Shown here in pieces: positions 34,845-45,194 of a stretch of 64,000 nt of DNA; position 1 is the stretch's first letter; each line of letters opens with the position of its first letter. The translations under genes were made by a program, and so were the position numbers. The notes beneath the pieces are model-generated. The model had not been told where the DNA came from. It ran no database searches and worked only from the letters and a program-made list of their open reading frames with translations. This stretch comes from CAIVVT01 sp963757265 (lineage in GTDB: Bacteria; Acidobacteriota; Terriglobia; Bryobacterales; Bryobacteraceae): contig CAVWRA010000006.1 in the NCBI GenBank assembly GCA_963757265.1, forward strand, positions 930,001 through 994,000. The letters are read 5' to 3'.

Positions 34845-37220
34845 TCAGCCTACCGGCTGGGCTTCCTCCACGGCGGCCGCGGCGGAGTGCTCGAGAATCG
34901 ACGGAATCGTTTCGCGGAACACCTCGTCGATCCGTTCGACGAAGATAAACTCCATCTCCTTCCGCACCTGTTCCGGCAGGTCGCGCAGGTCCTTGGCATT
35001 GGCCTTGGGCAGCACGATGCGGTTGATCCCCGCGCGCCGCGCCGCCAGCACTTTTTCCTTGACCCCGCCGATCGGCAGCACGCGCCCGGTCAGCGTGATC
35101 TCGCCCGTCATGGCGGTGTCATTGCGCGCCGCGTGTTTCATGTACAGCGATGCCAGCGCCACGGCGGCCGTGATGCCCGCCGACGGTCCGTCCTTGGGGA
35201 TCCCGCCCGCCGGCACGTGGATGTGCACGCCGCTGCGATGGAACACCTCCGGGTCGATCCCATATTGCTCGGCATGCGCCCACAGGTAGCTCTGCGCCGC
35301 CTTGGCCGACTCCTGCATCACATCGCCCAGCTGGCCGGTCAGCGTCAGCCCCTTGCCTTTCGGCAACAGCGTCGCTTCGATATACAGCACGTCGCCGCCC
35401 GTCGGCGTCCAGGCCATGCCCGTGGCCACGCCGGGGGGCAGGTCCTTGCGCGCCGATTCGGGCAGAAAATACTCCGGCCCCAGCAGATCCACGATGGACT
35501 CGGGTGTCATCGTGATCGGCTCCGTGCGGCCCTCGGCGAATTGCAGCGCCGCCTTGCGCAGCAGGCTGCCGATCGACCGCTCCAGATTGCGCAGCCCGGC
35601 CTCGCGCGTGTAGCTCGAGATGATCTTGTGCAATCCATCGTCCGGGAACGTCACCAGGTCTCCCGTCAGGCCGGTCTCCTTCAACTGCCGCGGGATCAGG
35701 TAGCGGTTGGCGATGACAACCTTCTCCTCCTCGCTGTAGCCCGCCAGCCGGATCACCTCCATGCGGTCCAGCAGCGCCTGCGGCAGCGTGTCCAGCGTAT
35801 TGGCGGTGGTGATGAACAGCACCTTCGACAGGTCGAACGGCATGTCGAGGTAGTTGTCGCGGAACGTGTTGTTCTGCGCCGGATCGAGCACCTCCAGCAG
35901 CGCCGCCGCCGGGTCGCCGCGGAAATCGCGGCCCAGCTTGTCCACCTCGTCCAGCATCATCACCGGATTATTCGCGCCCGCCCGGCGCATGGCCTGAATC
36001 AGGCGCCCCGGCATGGCGCCGATGTAAGTCCGGCGATGGCCGCGCAGCTCCGCCTCGTCGTGCAGCCCGCCCAGGCTCAGCCGCTCGAACTTGCGGCCCA
36101 GCGAGCGTGCAATCGACTGGCCCAGCGACGTCTTGCCCACGCCCGGAGGCCCCGCAAAGCACAGAATCGGCGCCTTGGCGCTGGGGTTGCGGTGCAGCAC
36201 GCCCAGGTGCTCCAGGATGCGCTCCTTCACGTCCTCCAGGTCGTAATGGTCGTCGTTCAGCACTTTGCGCGCGCGTGCGATGTCCAGGTTGTCTTCGGTG
36301 TGCACCCGCCACGGCAGTTCGATCACCAGCTCCAGCCACGTGCGCAGAATGTGCCGCTCCGGCGACTGGCCCGGCATGCGCTCGAACCGGCCCAGCTCCC
36401 GCTCGGCCTCCTTGCGCACCTCATCCGGCAGGTCGGCCTTGGCGAATCGCTCCCGCAGTTCGGCCGCCTCCGCTTTTTCCGGGTCGTCCTCGCCCAGTTC
36501 ATCCTGGATCGCCTTCATCTGCCGCCGCAGGACGTAGTCGCGCTGTTCCTTACTGATCTCCTCCTGCGCCTCGCGCACAATCTTATGCCGCATCTCCAGG
36601 ATCTGGATCTCGTGCGAGATGTGCTTCACCGCCAGTTGCAGTCCTTCGCGCAGCGTCGGCGCTTCCAGCAGGCTCTGCAACTTCTGGACGTCGAGGTTGA
36701 ACGCCGTCGCCAGCAGATACATGATCTGCTCCGCGTCCTCCGCGCTGCCCAGCAGATCGCTCACCTGTTCGGCCGCCTGCGGATTGATCTTTTCCACCGC
36801 CGTGGCGGCCAGTTCGAACAACGCCGTCTTCAACGCCCGCTCGTCGTCGGTGTTTTCCGGAACCAGGTCGCGCGGCGAAAAATGCGCCGTCAGAAAACTC
36901 CCCGGCTCGTAGCGCTCAATGACCACCCGCTCCAGCCCCGAAACAATGATCTCGAGCGCGTTCGGAGCCGTGCGCAGAACTTTTCGGATCTTGGCCCGCG
37001 TCCCCACATTGTGCAGATCGTCGGGGCCGGGATTCTCCGTCCCGGCGTCCTTCTGCGCCACCAGGATCATCTCGCCTTCGTGATCGCGGATCGCCGCATC
37101 CACCGCCGCGCGCGATGCCTCGCGCCCCACCGAGAGCGGCAGCACCAGCTTCGGGAACAGGACGACATTCTTCAGCGCCAGCACGGGCAGCGCCACCGCT
37201 GTTTGCTTTTCTTCAGGCAT
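34845..37220 (-). CDS. lon: ATP-dependent protease Lon
   Basis: 791 residues. The N-terminal substrate domain begins ALPVLALKNVVLFPKLVLPLSVGR, then come a coiled coil, the AAA+ module (Walker A FAGPPGVGKTSLGQS, Walker B VMMLDEVDKLG) and the protease domain with the Ser-Lys dyad: Ser near residue 678 in KDGPSAGIT and Lys near 721 in GGVKEKVLAARRAGI. It degrades misfolded and regulatory proteins in the cytoplasm. It lies 94 bp after clpB on the same strand, so a protein-quality operon is likely. The -LA type ends with a short acidic tail. Confidence 0.98.
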   Translation of the reverse strand: MPEEKQTAVALPVLALKNVVLFPKLVLPLSVGREASRAAVDAAIRDHEGEMILVAQKDAGTENPGPDDLHNVGTRAKIRKVLRTAPNALEIIVSGLERVVIERYEPGSFLTAHFSPRDLVPENTDDERALKTALFELAATAVEKINPQAAEQVSDLLGSAEDAEQIMYLLATAFNLDVQKLQSLLEAPTLREGLQLAVKHISHEIQILEMRHKIVREAQEEISKEQRDYVLRRQMKAIQDELGEDDPEKAEAAELRERFAKADLPDEVRKEAERELGRFERMPGQSPERHILRTWLELVIELPWRVHTEDNLDIARARKVLNDDHYDLEDVKERILEHLGVLHRNPSAKAPILCFAGPPGVGKTSLGQSIARSLGRKFERLSLGGLHDEAELRGHRRTYIGAMPGRLIQAMRRAGANNPVMMLDEVDKLGRDFRGDPAAALLEVLDPAQNNTFRDNYLDMPFDLSKVLFITTANTLDTLPQALLDRMEVIRLAGYSEEEKVVIANRYLIPRQLKETGLTGDLVTFPDDGLHKIISSYTREAGLRNLERSIGSLLRKAALQFAEGRTEPITMTPESIVDLLGPEYFLPESARKDLPPGVATGMAWTPTGGDVLYIEATLLPKGKGLTLTGQLGDVMQESAKAAQSYLWAHAEQYGIDPEVFHRSGVHIHVPAGGIPKDGPSAGITAAVALASLYMKHAARNDTAMTGEITLTGRVLPIGGVKEKVLAARRAGINRIVLPKANAKDLRDLPEQVRKEMEFIFVERIDEVFRETIPSILEHSAAAAVEEAQPVG

Positions 37221-37314
37221 CGACGCTCCTTTTACCCCAGTTCATTCTGCGTTCCTCGCTCTATCCTTTCGATGCGCGCCCCGCTGCCGCGGTGCCGCCG
37301 TCCGTCTTTGTTCC

Positions 37315-39945
<2,631 letters not shown>

Positions 39946-39998
39946 AATCCTCGCCCTGTGGCCTCCAGCCTTGAGTCTACCACCTACTGTCAATGATG

Positions 39999-40028
39999 CG
40001 CATATTTCTTGAGTTGATTCATATCAAC
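39999..40028 (-). promoter_or_regulatory. Candidate clpB promoter with HAIR-like dyad
   Basis: On the minus strand TTGATA (40027-40022) and TATGCG (40004-39999) are spaced 17 bp. On the plus strand CTTGAGT-N7-TATCAAC (40008-40028) overlaps them; the first half is identical to the HspR-binding HAIR half site, and the second matches only TCAA of ACTCAAG. A further CTTGAGT is at 39970-39976. Confidence 0.35.
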
Positions 40029-40074
40029 TTCCCACCGGGACCCCACAGGTGTATGATCGAGGTCGCGGTCCCAT

Positions 40075-41436
40075 ATGCAACTCCACACCCTTCGCCTTCT
40101 CGCAACTCTCTCTTTTCTATCGACTTGCGCCTTCTCCGCTGAACTCCCGCTCACGCCCGATTCGGAGCGCCAGCCGGGCGTCCCGGCAGGCACAGTCGAG
40201 AAGTCCACCTGGACCAGCCGCATCTTCCCTGGCACCGTGCGCGACTACTGGGTATATGTACCCGCCCAATATAAGCCCGAGACGCCCGCCGCCGTCATGG
40301 TTTTTCAGGATGGCGGTGGCTACGTCAACGAACAGGGCCGCTTCCGCGTGCCCATCGTCTTCGACAACCTCATCTATAAGAACGAGATGCCGGTGACCAT
40401 CGCAATCCTGATCAACCCCGGCACTCTGCCCCCGCTCGACGCCTCGAAGCAGCCCCGCCCCAACCGCAGCTACGAATACGACTCCCTCGGCGATCGCTTC
40501 GCCCGCTTCCTGATCGAGGAGATCATGCCCGCGGTCGGCCAGCGCTGGAACCTGACCTCGGATCCCAATCTGCGCGCCATCGCCGGCGCCTCCAGCGGCG
40601 GTATCTGTTCCTTCAACGTCGCCTGGGGGCGGCCTGACCAGTTCCGCCGCGTCCTGTCCACCATCGGCAGTTTCGCCGATCTCCGCGGCGGCGACATCTT
40701 TCCCGCCCTGGTCCGCAAAATGGAGCCCAGGCCCATCCGCGTCTATCTGCAGGATAACGACCACGACCTGAACTTCTACGCCGGCGACTGGACGCTCGCC
40801 AACCAGCAGATGGTTTCCGCCTTAACCTATGCTGGCTATGACGTTAAGTTCGTCCCCGGTCAGGGCGGCCATGATTCCAACACCGCCGGAGCGGTCTTCC
40901 CCGACGCCCTCCGCTGGCTCTGGCGCGACTGGCAAACACCCCTCGCCGCCGGCGTCCCCGTCTCCGGCTTCTGGGCCCGCAAGGGCGGCCTCGCCGACCC
41001 CTCCGCCGCCTGGACCCCCGCCCCCACTCCCGACTCCGCGCCCCAGCCCAACCTCCAGCCCTCGCCCGACCGCTCGCTGCTTTTCGTGAGTGATCGTCGC
41101 AGCCGCTGGGTGTGGTCCTACCAGCTTCAGCCCGACGGTACGCTGGCCAACGGCGAACCCTTCTATCGCCTTGAGACCAATGACGAATCCTCCGAAACTG
41201 GCGCCGGCGTCATGACCGCCGACAGCGAGGGCTTCCTGTATGTGGATACCCGCCTCGGCATTCAAGCCTGCGGCCGGGAGGGACAAGTTTCCGCCATCCT
41301 CTCCAAACCCGCCCGCGGCCCAGCCACTCATCTGTTCTTCACCGGCCCGGACCGCAAGCAGCTCTCCATCACCATCGGCGGCAAGACCTGGGTTCGCCCC
41401 ATGCTCCGCCAGGGCGTTCCCCCGGCCAAACCCTGA
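40075..41436 (+). CDS. Secreted esterase D-like hydrolase fused to an SMP-30-like C-terminal region
   Basis: 453 residues with a signal peptide (MQLHTLRLLATLSFLSTCAFSA). An alpha/beta hydrolase of the esterase D/enterochelin esterase type follows: DYWVYVPAQYKPETPAAVMVFQDGG, then nucleophile Ser near residue 174 in AGASSGGICSFNVAW, and His near 266 in GQGGHDSN; DNDHD upstream can supply the acid. After a Pro-rich linker (about residues 315-330) the C-terminal ~110 residues (RSLLFVSDRRSRWVWSYQL, MTADSEGFLYVDTRLGIQACGREGQV) look like the last blades of a SMP-30/gluconolactonase propeller. A full propeller would be longer, so the second part is partial. Substrate unknown; probably a sugar-ester or siderophore-type ester. 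Confidence 0.82.
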   Translation: MQLHTLRLLATLSFLSTCAFSAELPLTPDSERQPGVPAGTVEKSTWTSRIFPGTVRDYWVYVPAQYKPETPAAVMVFQDGGGYVNEQGRFRVPIVFDNLIYKNEMPVTIAILINPGTLPPLDASKQPRPNRSYEYDSLGDRFARFLIEEIMPAVGQRWNLTSDPNLRAIAGASSGGICSFNVAWGRPDQFRRVLSTIGSFADLRGGDIFPALVRKMEPRPIRVYLQDNDHDLNFYAGDWTLANQQMVSALTYAGYDVKFVPGQGGHDSNTAGAVFPDALRWLWRDWQTPLAAGVPVSGFWARKGGLADPSAAWTPAPTPDSAPQPNLQPSPDRSLLFVSDRRSRWVWSYQLQPDGTLANGEPFYRLETNDESSETGAGVMTADSEGFLYVDTRLGIQACGREGQVSAILSKPARGPATHLFFTGPDRKQLSITIGGKTWVRPMLRQGVPPAKP

Positions 41437-41483
41437 CCCTCCTCCCGGCCGAAAAATGCCGCAAAAACGCCCAAAAACAGCTC

Positions 41484-41695
41484 CGCGTGTTAATGTTCGT
41501 AAGCCCTTTGTTTGCCACACATCCACCGTGGCCCACGGTGACGCGTGTTAATGTGGTCTGTTAATGTTTGTAAGTCCAATCATTGCAATAGATCCTCCGT
41601 GACTTACGGTGCGCCATGTTAATGTTCGTCAAAATGCACCTGAAATTGACTTAACTCCTTTGTTTGCCGCAGATCCACCGTGAACCACCGCGCGA
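41484..41695. repeat. Degenerate tandem repeat with internal palindromes
   Basis: TGTTAATGTTCGTAAG or close variants recur at about 41488, 41545, 41559 and 41616. CCTTTGTTTGCC followed by ATCCACCGTG occurs near 41504 and 41659. One unit contains a perfect 17-bp palindrome, CACCGTGGCCCACGGTG (41524-41540); the next has CCGTGACTTACGG. The gene-free stretch 41437-42022 is otherwise AT-richer than its surroundings and shows no coding signal. Confidence 0.6.
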
Positions 41696-41824
41696 ATCGA
41701 ACAAGTCTTTTAAAATGAAATACTTGCGCACACAGCATGCGCGCACTTTTCGCGAAATTCGCCTAAGTCCTTTAGAAAACCGTGATTACAAAAAATGGCA
41801 AAAACCGCATTTTCCACGGTCGGT

Positions 41825-41847
41825 ACACGGTAAAAACCGTGTTTTTT
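41825..41847 (+). terminator. Rho-independent terminator-like hairpin
   Basis: ACACGG-TAAAAA-CCGTGT forms a 6-bp stem followed by five more T. It is about 390 bp past the esterase gene, in AT-rich DNA with related sequences, so it may instead be a repeat stem. Confidence 0.35.
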
Positions 41848-42022
41848 CGCGGTGAATTCGTGCCCACGCGCCTCGATTCCACGCTCAAATGGCCCTGCGC
41901 CGCAGGACGAACCAGCGCGGAGGCTGTCGTCTCATTAGCGAAAATAAAGCGAAACTAGAAACAGCGGCCTGTGCGCCAGGTTCTCGTCCAGGAGCAATTT
42001 CACAGCGCGACCCGGCTCCGCG

Positions 42023-42090
42023 TCATCGGCCTTCCGATGCCCCGCTTCGCCAGCTGGATCCACGCAGTTTTGCTTTGTGGATGCCGTCCC
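42023..42090. repeat. REP-like element, copy A
   Basis: It starts with CATCGGCCTTCCGATG, a 6-bp stem, and ends GGATGCCGTCCCG. The same two ends recur at 42877-42948, so the two copies bracket the HEPN-MNT pair. Confidence 0.5.
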
Positions 42091-42514
42091 GGCTCTTCGG
42101 CCACTCCAGCACGGGAGGCGGCATCAATTTACGCACTACGGCCCGCACCTTCGATGCCAGCGCAAGTGCCCGTCGGGCATCACTCAATTGCGGTTCGCGC
42201 CAATCGTCCGCGTAGCGCACAGCGACGGCATACGGATTCAGTTCGGCCAGCTCTTCGACCCGCACCGGAAAAGATTGTTCCGCAGGAATGAGTGCCGCGA
42301 GCGTTTGCAGATCGTGGGTTCTCGGCGCCTGAATGCCCAGGTAAGTCAGCAGGCATTTCAGTTACTTCTCGGCGGCTTGCTGGCAATGAAAACAGACCGT
42401 ATCGAACGGGCAGCCTTCCTCGATCGCCATGATCCGGCTGGCCGCTTCGAGGTCATGCTCCGCCTTGCCAACCCATTGCCTGAGTACTTCGACAACCTCA
42501 GGCGGCACGTTCAT
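42023..42514 (-). pseudogene. HEPN-domain toxin gene with nonsense codon
   Basis: From ATG 42514 the frame reads MNVPPEVVEVLRQWVGKAEHDLEAASRIM, then CFHCQQAAEK, then TAA (42364-42362), then LKCLLTYLGIQAPRTHDLQTLAALI and onward to 42023. Removing the stop gives the standard HEPN core (QQAAEKxLKALL, then R-THDL). HEPN proteins paired with minimal nucleotidyltransferases are ribonuclease toxins neutralised by AMPylation. The gene starts 17 bp inside the MNT gene on the same strand, which is the usual order for this pair. The C-terminal tail runs into REP copy A. A single base change would restore the reading frame, so the inactivation looks recent or could be a sequencing error. Confidence 0.78.
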
Positions 42515-42839
42515 AGAGGACTTTGCCTTCACGCGAAGCCGGCCAGTACACGGTATTCACCACGTTCCGGTAACGCTCGAAGCGCGCCGTGGTCGAAACA
42601 ATGATGTCCTTAGGGCGGGCGAAGTCGGCGAGCGACGCGTAGAGCTCCGCCGCAAGGTGGTTTGGATCGGCGACCTCCGCAAACAACACCAACAGGTCGA
42701 TGTCGCTATCCGCAGCCGCGTCGCCGCGGGCGCGAGAGCCGAAAAGGATGATTTTGTCCGGGGCGAATCGCTCTGCGATTCGCCGGACCAGATCGTCCAG
42801 CATTTCCGGGCTCCCGGCAGCTTTGCTCATCGCATTCAT
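42498..42839 (-). CDS. MNT-type nucleotidyltransferase antitoxin
   Basis: 113 residues from ATG 42839 (MNAMSKAAGSPEMLDDLVRRIAERFAPDKIILFGSRARGDA in two parts). The Pol-beta nucleotidyltransferase motif GSRARGDAAADSDIDLLV has Gly34-Ser35 and the metal-binding Asp46 and Asp48, all intact. In HEPN-MNT systems this protein blocks the toxin by adding AMP to it. With the downstream HEPN gene broken, the antitoxin remains as an orphan. Longer readings upstream of 42839 run into REP copy B and were rejected. Confidence 0.85.
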   Translation of the reverse strand: MNAMSKAAGSPEMLDDLVRRIAERFAPDKIILFGSRARGDAAADSDIDLLVLFAEVADPNHLAAELYASLADFARPKDIIVSTTARFERYRNVVNTVYWPASREGKVLYERAA

Positions 42840-42876
42840 GATAACGCGCACCGCGCCCACCGGCCGGCGTCGAAGC

Positions 42877-42948
42877 ATCGGCCTTCCGATGCGCCGTTTC
42901 ACCCGATGGATCTGATGGGATTGGGATCTGCGGATGCCGTCCCGCGTT
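42877..42948. repeat. REP-like element, copy B
   Basis: GCATCGGCCTTCCGATGC (7-bp stem, 4-base loop) followed by GCCGTTTCACCCGATGGATC and ending GGATGCCGTCCCG. The ends match copy A at 42023; the middles differ. Confidence 0.5.
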
Positions 42949-43006
42949 TCCCCGGCGGGATCGCAAAGCAGTCGCAAGGCAGTGTGGCGCTGGTTCGATC
43001 GCCCGC

Positions 43007-43246
43007 TCAGCGGCCAACTGCCCGTTTCGGCGCTGCCTGGGGCCATTGAATGACCGGGCGCCGTTTCTGCATGGCGCAGTCCCTCAGGAACAGATTGATG
43101 AGGTTCTGATAGGGCATCCCCAGTTCGGCCGCCATTTCCTTGAAGTAGTCCACCGCCGCGGTGTCGAGGCGAATGGTGATCTGGCGCTTGAGCTGGTTGG
43201 CGTAGGGATTCTTGCGAGACTTGGAAAAATCGTATTCAGTTCTCAT
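43007..43246 (-). CDS. brnA: BrnA-family antitoxin
   Basis: 79 residues. The central QLKRQITIRLDTAAVDYFKEMAAELGMPYQNLINLFLRDCAMQ is the BrnA ribbon-helix-helix (beta strand with alternating residues, then two helices). It binds and represses the operon and neutralises BrnT. The ATG overlaps the brnT stop by 4 bp. The C-terminal tail (KRRPVIQWPQAAPKRAVGR) is basic. BrnT-BrnA order is standard. Confidence 0.85.
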   Translation of the reverse strand: MRTEYDFSKSRKNPYANQLKRQITIRLDTAAVDYFKEMAAELGMPYQNLINLFLRDCAMQKRRPVIQWPQAAPKRAVGR

Positions 43247-43533
43247 CGGAGTCTCCAGTCCATGGCTTCTTCCTGAGTTGTCGCGCGCCGGGCGGAGATC
43301 AAGCGGATCACGGGCCCAGGTTCGCGGTAACAGTGGCTGACGATCAGGCAGCGCGCCTGAAAGCTATAGCCCAGCAGCACGAACCGTTCTTCTTCTTCGG
43401 AGTGAGCCGGGTCATCGATCAAGCGGGCGTGGTCGTCCAGAAAAACAGCCTGTGCTTCCTCGAACGAGTCGCCATGCTCTTTCAGATTGGATCGAGCCTT
43501 GCGGCGATCCCAGGCGAACTCGATATTGCCCAC
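43243..43533 (-). CDS. brnT: BrnT-family toxin
   Basis: 96 residues with the BrnT layout: EFAWDRRKARSNLKEHGDSFEEAQAVFLDD near the start, then SEEEERFVLLGYSFQARCLIVSHCYR and VIRLISARRATTQEEAMDW. BrnT has a RelE-like fold and inhibits translation as a ribonuclease. It reads from a GTG at 43533. The gene is directly upstream of brnA with a 4-bp overlap. Confidence 0.88.
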   Translation of the reverse strand: MGNIEFAWDRRKARSNLKEHGDSFEEAQAVFLDDHARLIDDPAHSEEEERFVLLGYSFQARCLIVSHCYREPGPVIRLISARRATTQEEAMDWRLR

Positions 43534-43771
43534 AGCATTATTTTAGCAATACCCGGCCAACCGCCGGCTGGCGAGCCCTCGCTCCCCGAACCCCTGCCCC
43601 GGCTTGGATCCGAACCACGAACTTGACAGGTTTTTGAAGACTCACAACTTATTGATTCTACAAAGTCAGTGAAGTCGTCAAAAAGCCTTAAAAGCATGGT
43701 CTTGGTACAAAAAGTGTACAAAAATATTTCCCCGCTTGAGAGCGGCGATGGTATCCGGTATCATCGGCCAC

Positions 43772-44500
43772 ATGGCTAGATGCACAGCACCAGTAAGAGG
43801 CCATCGCACAGCGAGCGCTGCAGCGGACTGCCCTGCATGTGGTGGCCGCTATGGCCGCTACAGCGGCTACGGGTCATACTCGTCCCCGTCACCGTCCTAC
43901 TCCTCGTCGGGGAGCAGCGGGGGCGGCCGGAGCAGCGGCGGCGGGTCCGGCAGCAGCGCAAGGCCGCGCTGGTCGCGAGCCGGTTCGTCCGTGGCGTACA
44001 CGCCTGCCGAGGTGCGGGCACTCACGCCGGTCCGCGACAGCGTCGAGAAGCGAGCGTCCCTGCCTGACCTTCGGGACGTCTTTCTCTGCCACGCGTGGGA
44101 CGACCGGCAGGGGGCCGCCAAGGAGCTGCACGATCTGCTCGAGTCGCGCGGTGTCTCGGTCTGGTTCAGCGAGAAGGACGTCGCCCTCGGCACGCCGTTG
44201 CTCCGCGAAATCGACAAGGGCCTGGCGAAGTCGCGAGTCGGGATCGTGCTGGTGACCCCTGCGCTGCTGCGCCGCCTCCAAGGAGAGGGCATCGCCGACA
44301 AAGAGCTTTCGGCACTCCTAGCGCGTGACCTGCTCGTTCCCATCGTGCACGACACGACGTATGAAGCTCTCCGCGAAGTCAGCCCCCTGCTCGGCTCGCG
44401 AAGCGGCCTGAGCACTGCAGAAAATCCGATGGCAGACGTCGCGGCCAAGCTCGCCGAGCTGGTCGCCCCTTTAAATACCCCTCCTTCGTTGCCTAGTTAA
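43772..44500 (+). CDS. TIR-domain protein with Ser/Gly-rich N-terminal region
   Basis: 242 residues from ATG 43772; ATG 43748 and TTG 43736 are in-frame alternatives. Residues 1-25 (MARCTAPVRGHRTASAAADCPACGG) carry three Cys and a His that could bind zinc. Residues 26-75 are low-complexity Ser/Gly/Tyr. A TIR domain follows from about residue 102: RDVFLCHAWDDRQGAAKELHDLLESRGVSVWFSEKDVALGTPLLREIDKGLAKSRVGIVLVTPALL, seen here in parts, with Glu178 (DKELSALL) in the position of the NADase Glu of bacterial TIR enzymes. Bacterial TIR proteins cleave NAD+ or act in anti-phage signalling. It has no visible partner gene, but it lies among toxin-antitoxin and mobile DNA, so a defence role is likely. 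The region 43534-43771 before it has no gene. Confidence 0.85.
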   Translation: MARCTAPVRGHRTASAAADCPACGGRYGRYSGYGSYSSPSPSYSSSGSSGGGRSSGGGSGSSARPRWSRAGSSVAYTPAEVRALTPVRDSVEKRASLPDLRDVFLCHAWDDRQGAAKELHDLLESRGVSVWFSEKDVALGTPLLREIDKGLAKSRVGIVLVTPALLRRLQGEGIADKELSALLARDLLVPIVHDTTYEALREVSPLLGSRSGLSTAENPMADVAAKLAELVAPLNTPPSLPS

Positions 44501-44634
44501 CGGGTCGTTTGAGCTCTGCCCTCAACTGGGAGGGTGCGCGCGCTTTTAAACCGCCTGCTACGAGTTTGTTAAACCGCGTGCTGCGCACGGGCCACGCTTA
44601 CGCAAGTTTATGAAAATCTCTGGTACAGCGTACA

Positions 44635-44700
44635 GGGGACGTCCTGAAGTGTCCCTGCGGTGGTTTGGTACAGGGGACGTCCTGACGTGTCCCTGCGGTG
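44635..44700. repeat. Two extra left ends of the 300-bp repeat element
   Basis: GGGACGTCCTGAAGTGTCCC (44636-44655) and GGGACGTCCTGACGTGTCCC (44674-44693) each precede TGCGGTGGTTT. They are tandem partial copies of the left end of the element at 44749. The stretch 44501-44634 shows nothing else. Confidence 0.7.
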
Positions 44701-44748
44701 GTTTGTGGCTCGTGAATGCGGGAAGGGGGGAAGGGGGAAGGGGGGAAG

Positions 44749-45048
44749 GGGGACGTCCTGATGTGTCCCTGCGGTGGTTTGTGGCTCGTGAATGCGGACT
44801 CGGTGCGGCAGATCCGACTTGGAGCACCGAATCCAGGGCACGTGGGGTTGTGGGCGCCGGCCGGAGCGGTGAGGAGAGCGGCGGTTTGCGCCTGAGCGCG
44901 CGCCTCGCCCTGGACGCAGGGGAATGCCTGCCGCATACTGGAACCGGATGGCGATCAACCACTTGCCGGCAGGCCGGGAGGGAATCCGTCCGGCAGTCGG
45001 AGGATTGAGCAGTGAGAAAATGCCGGAGGGACAGATCAGGACGTCCCC
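44749..45048. mobile_element. Non-autonomous (MITE/REPIN-like) element, copy 1
   Basis: The left end GGGACGTCCTGATGTGTCCC (44750-44769) recurs inverted at the right (45028-45047, one mismatch). Between them is about 260 bp without a convincing gene. A copy of the same size and sequence lies at 47805-48103. Terminal inverted repeats, fixed size and two copies mark a mobile unit with no transposase of its own. Gene-free DNA from 45049 to 45194 follows. Confidence 0.75.
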
Positions 45049-45194
45049 TTCTCTAGCACGGAAGGGAAACCACCCTTCCAAAAACACACTGACAAATGGT
45101 GGGGAGTCCTCTCCCGCCGGACCGCGCCCCAGCGCGCCTCACCGCCGGGAACAACTGAGTGGGAATCCTCGTCCAATCGGGCAGGGAGCGCACC

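Noticed and set aside
42023..42265. Independent 80-residue gene ending at 42023
   Set aside because: It is the C-terminal half of the HEPN frame after the nonsense codon, not a separate gene.
43560..43640. Possible tRNA remnant or att site (GGTTCGGATCC on the minus strand)
   Set aside because: It looks like a T-loop but has no pairing arms and no acceptor or anticodon stem can be drawn around it.
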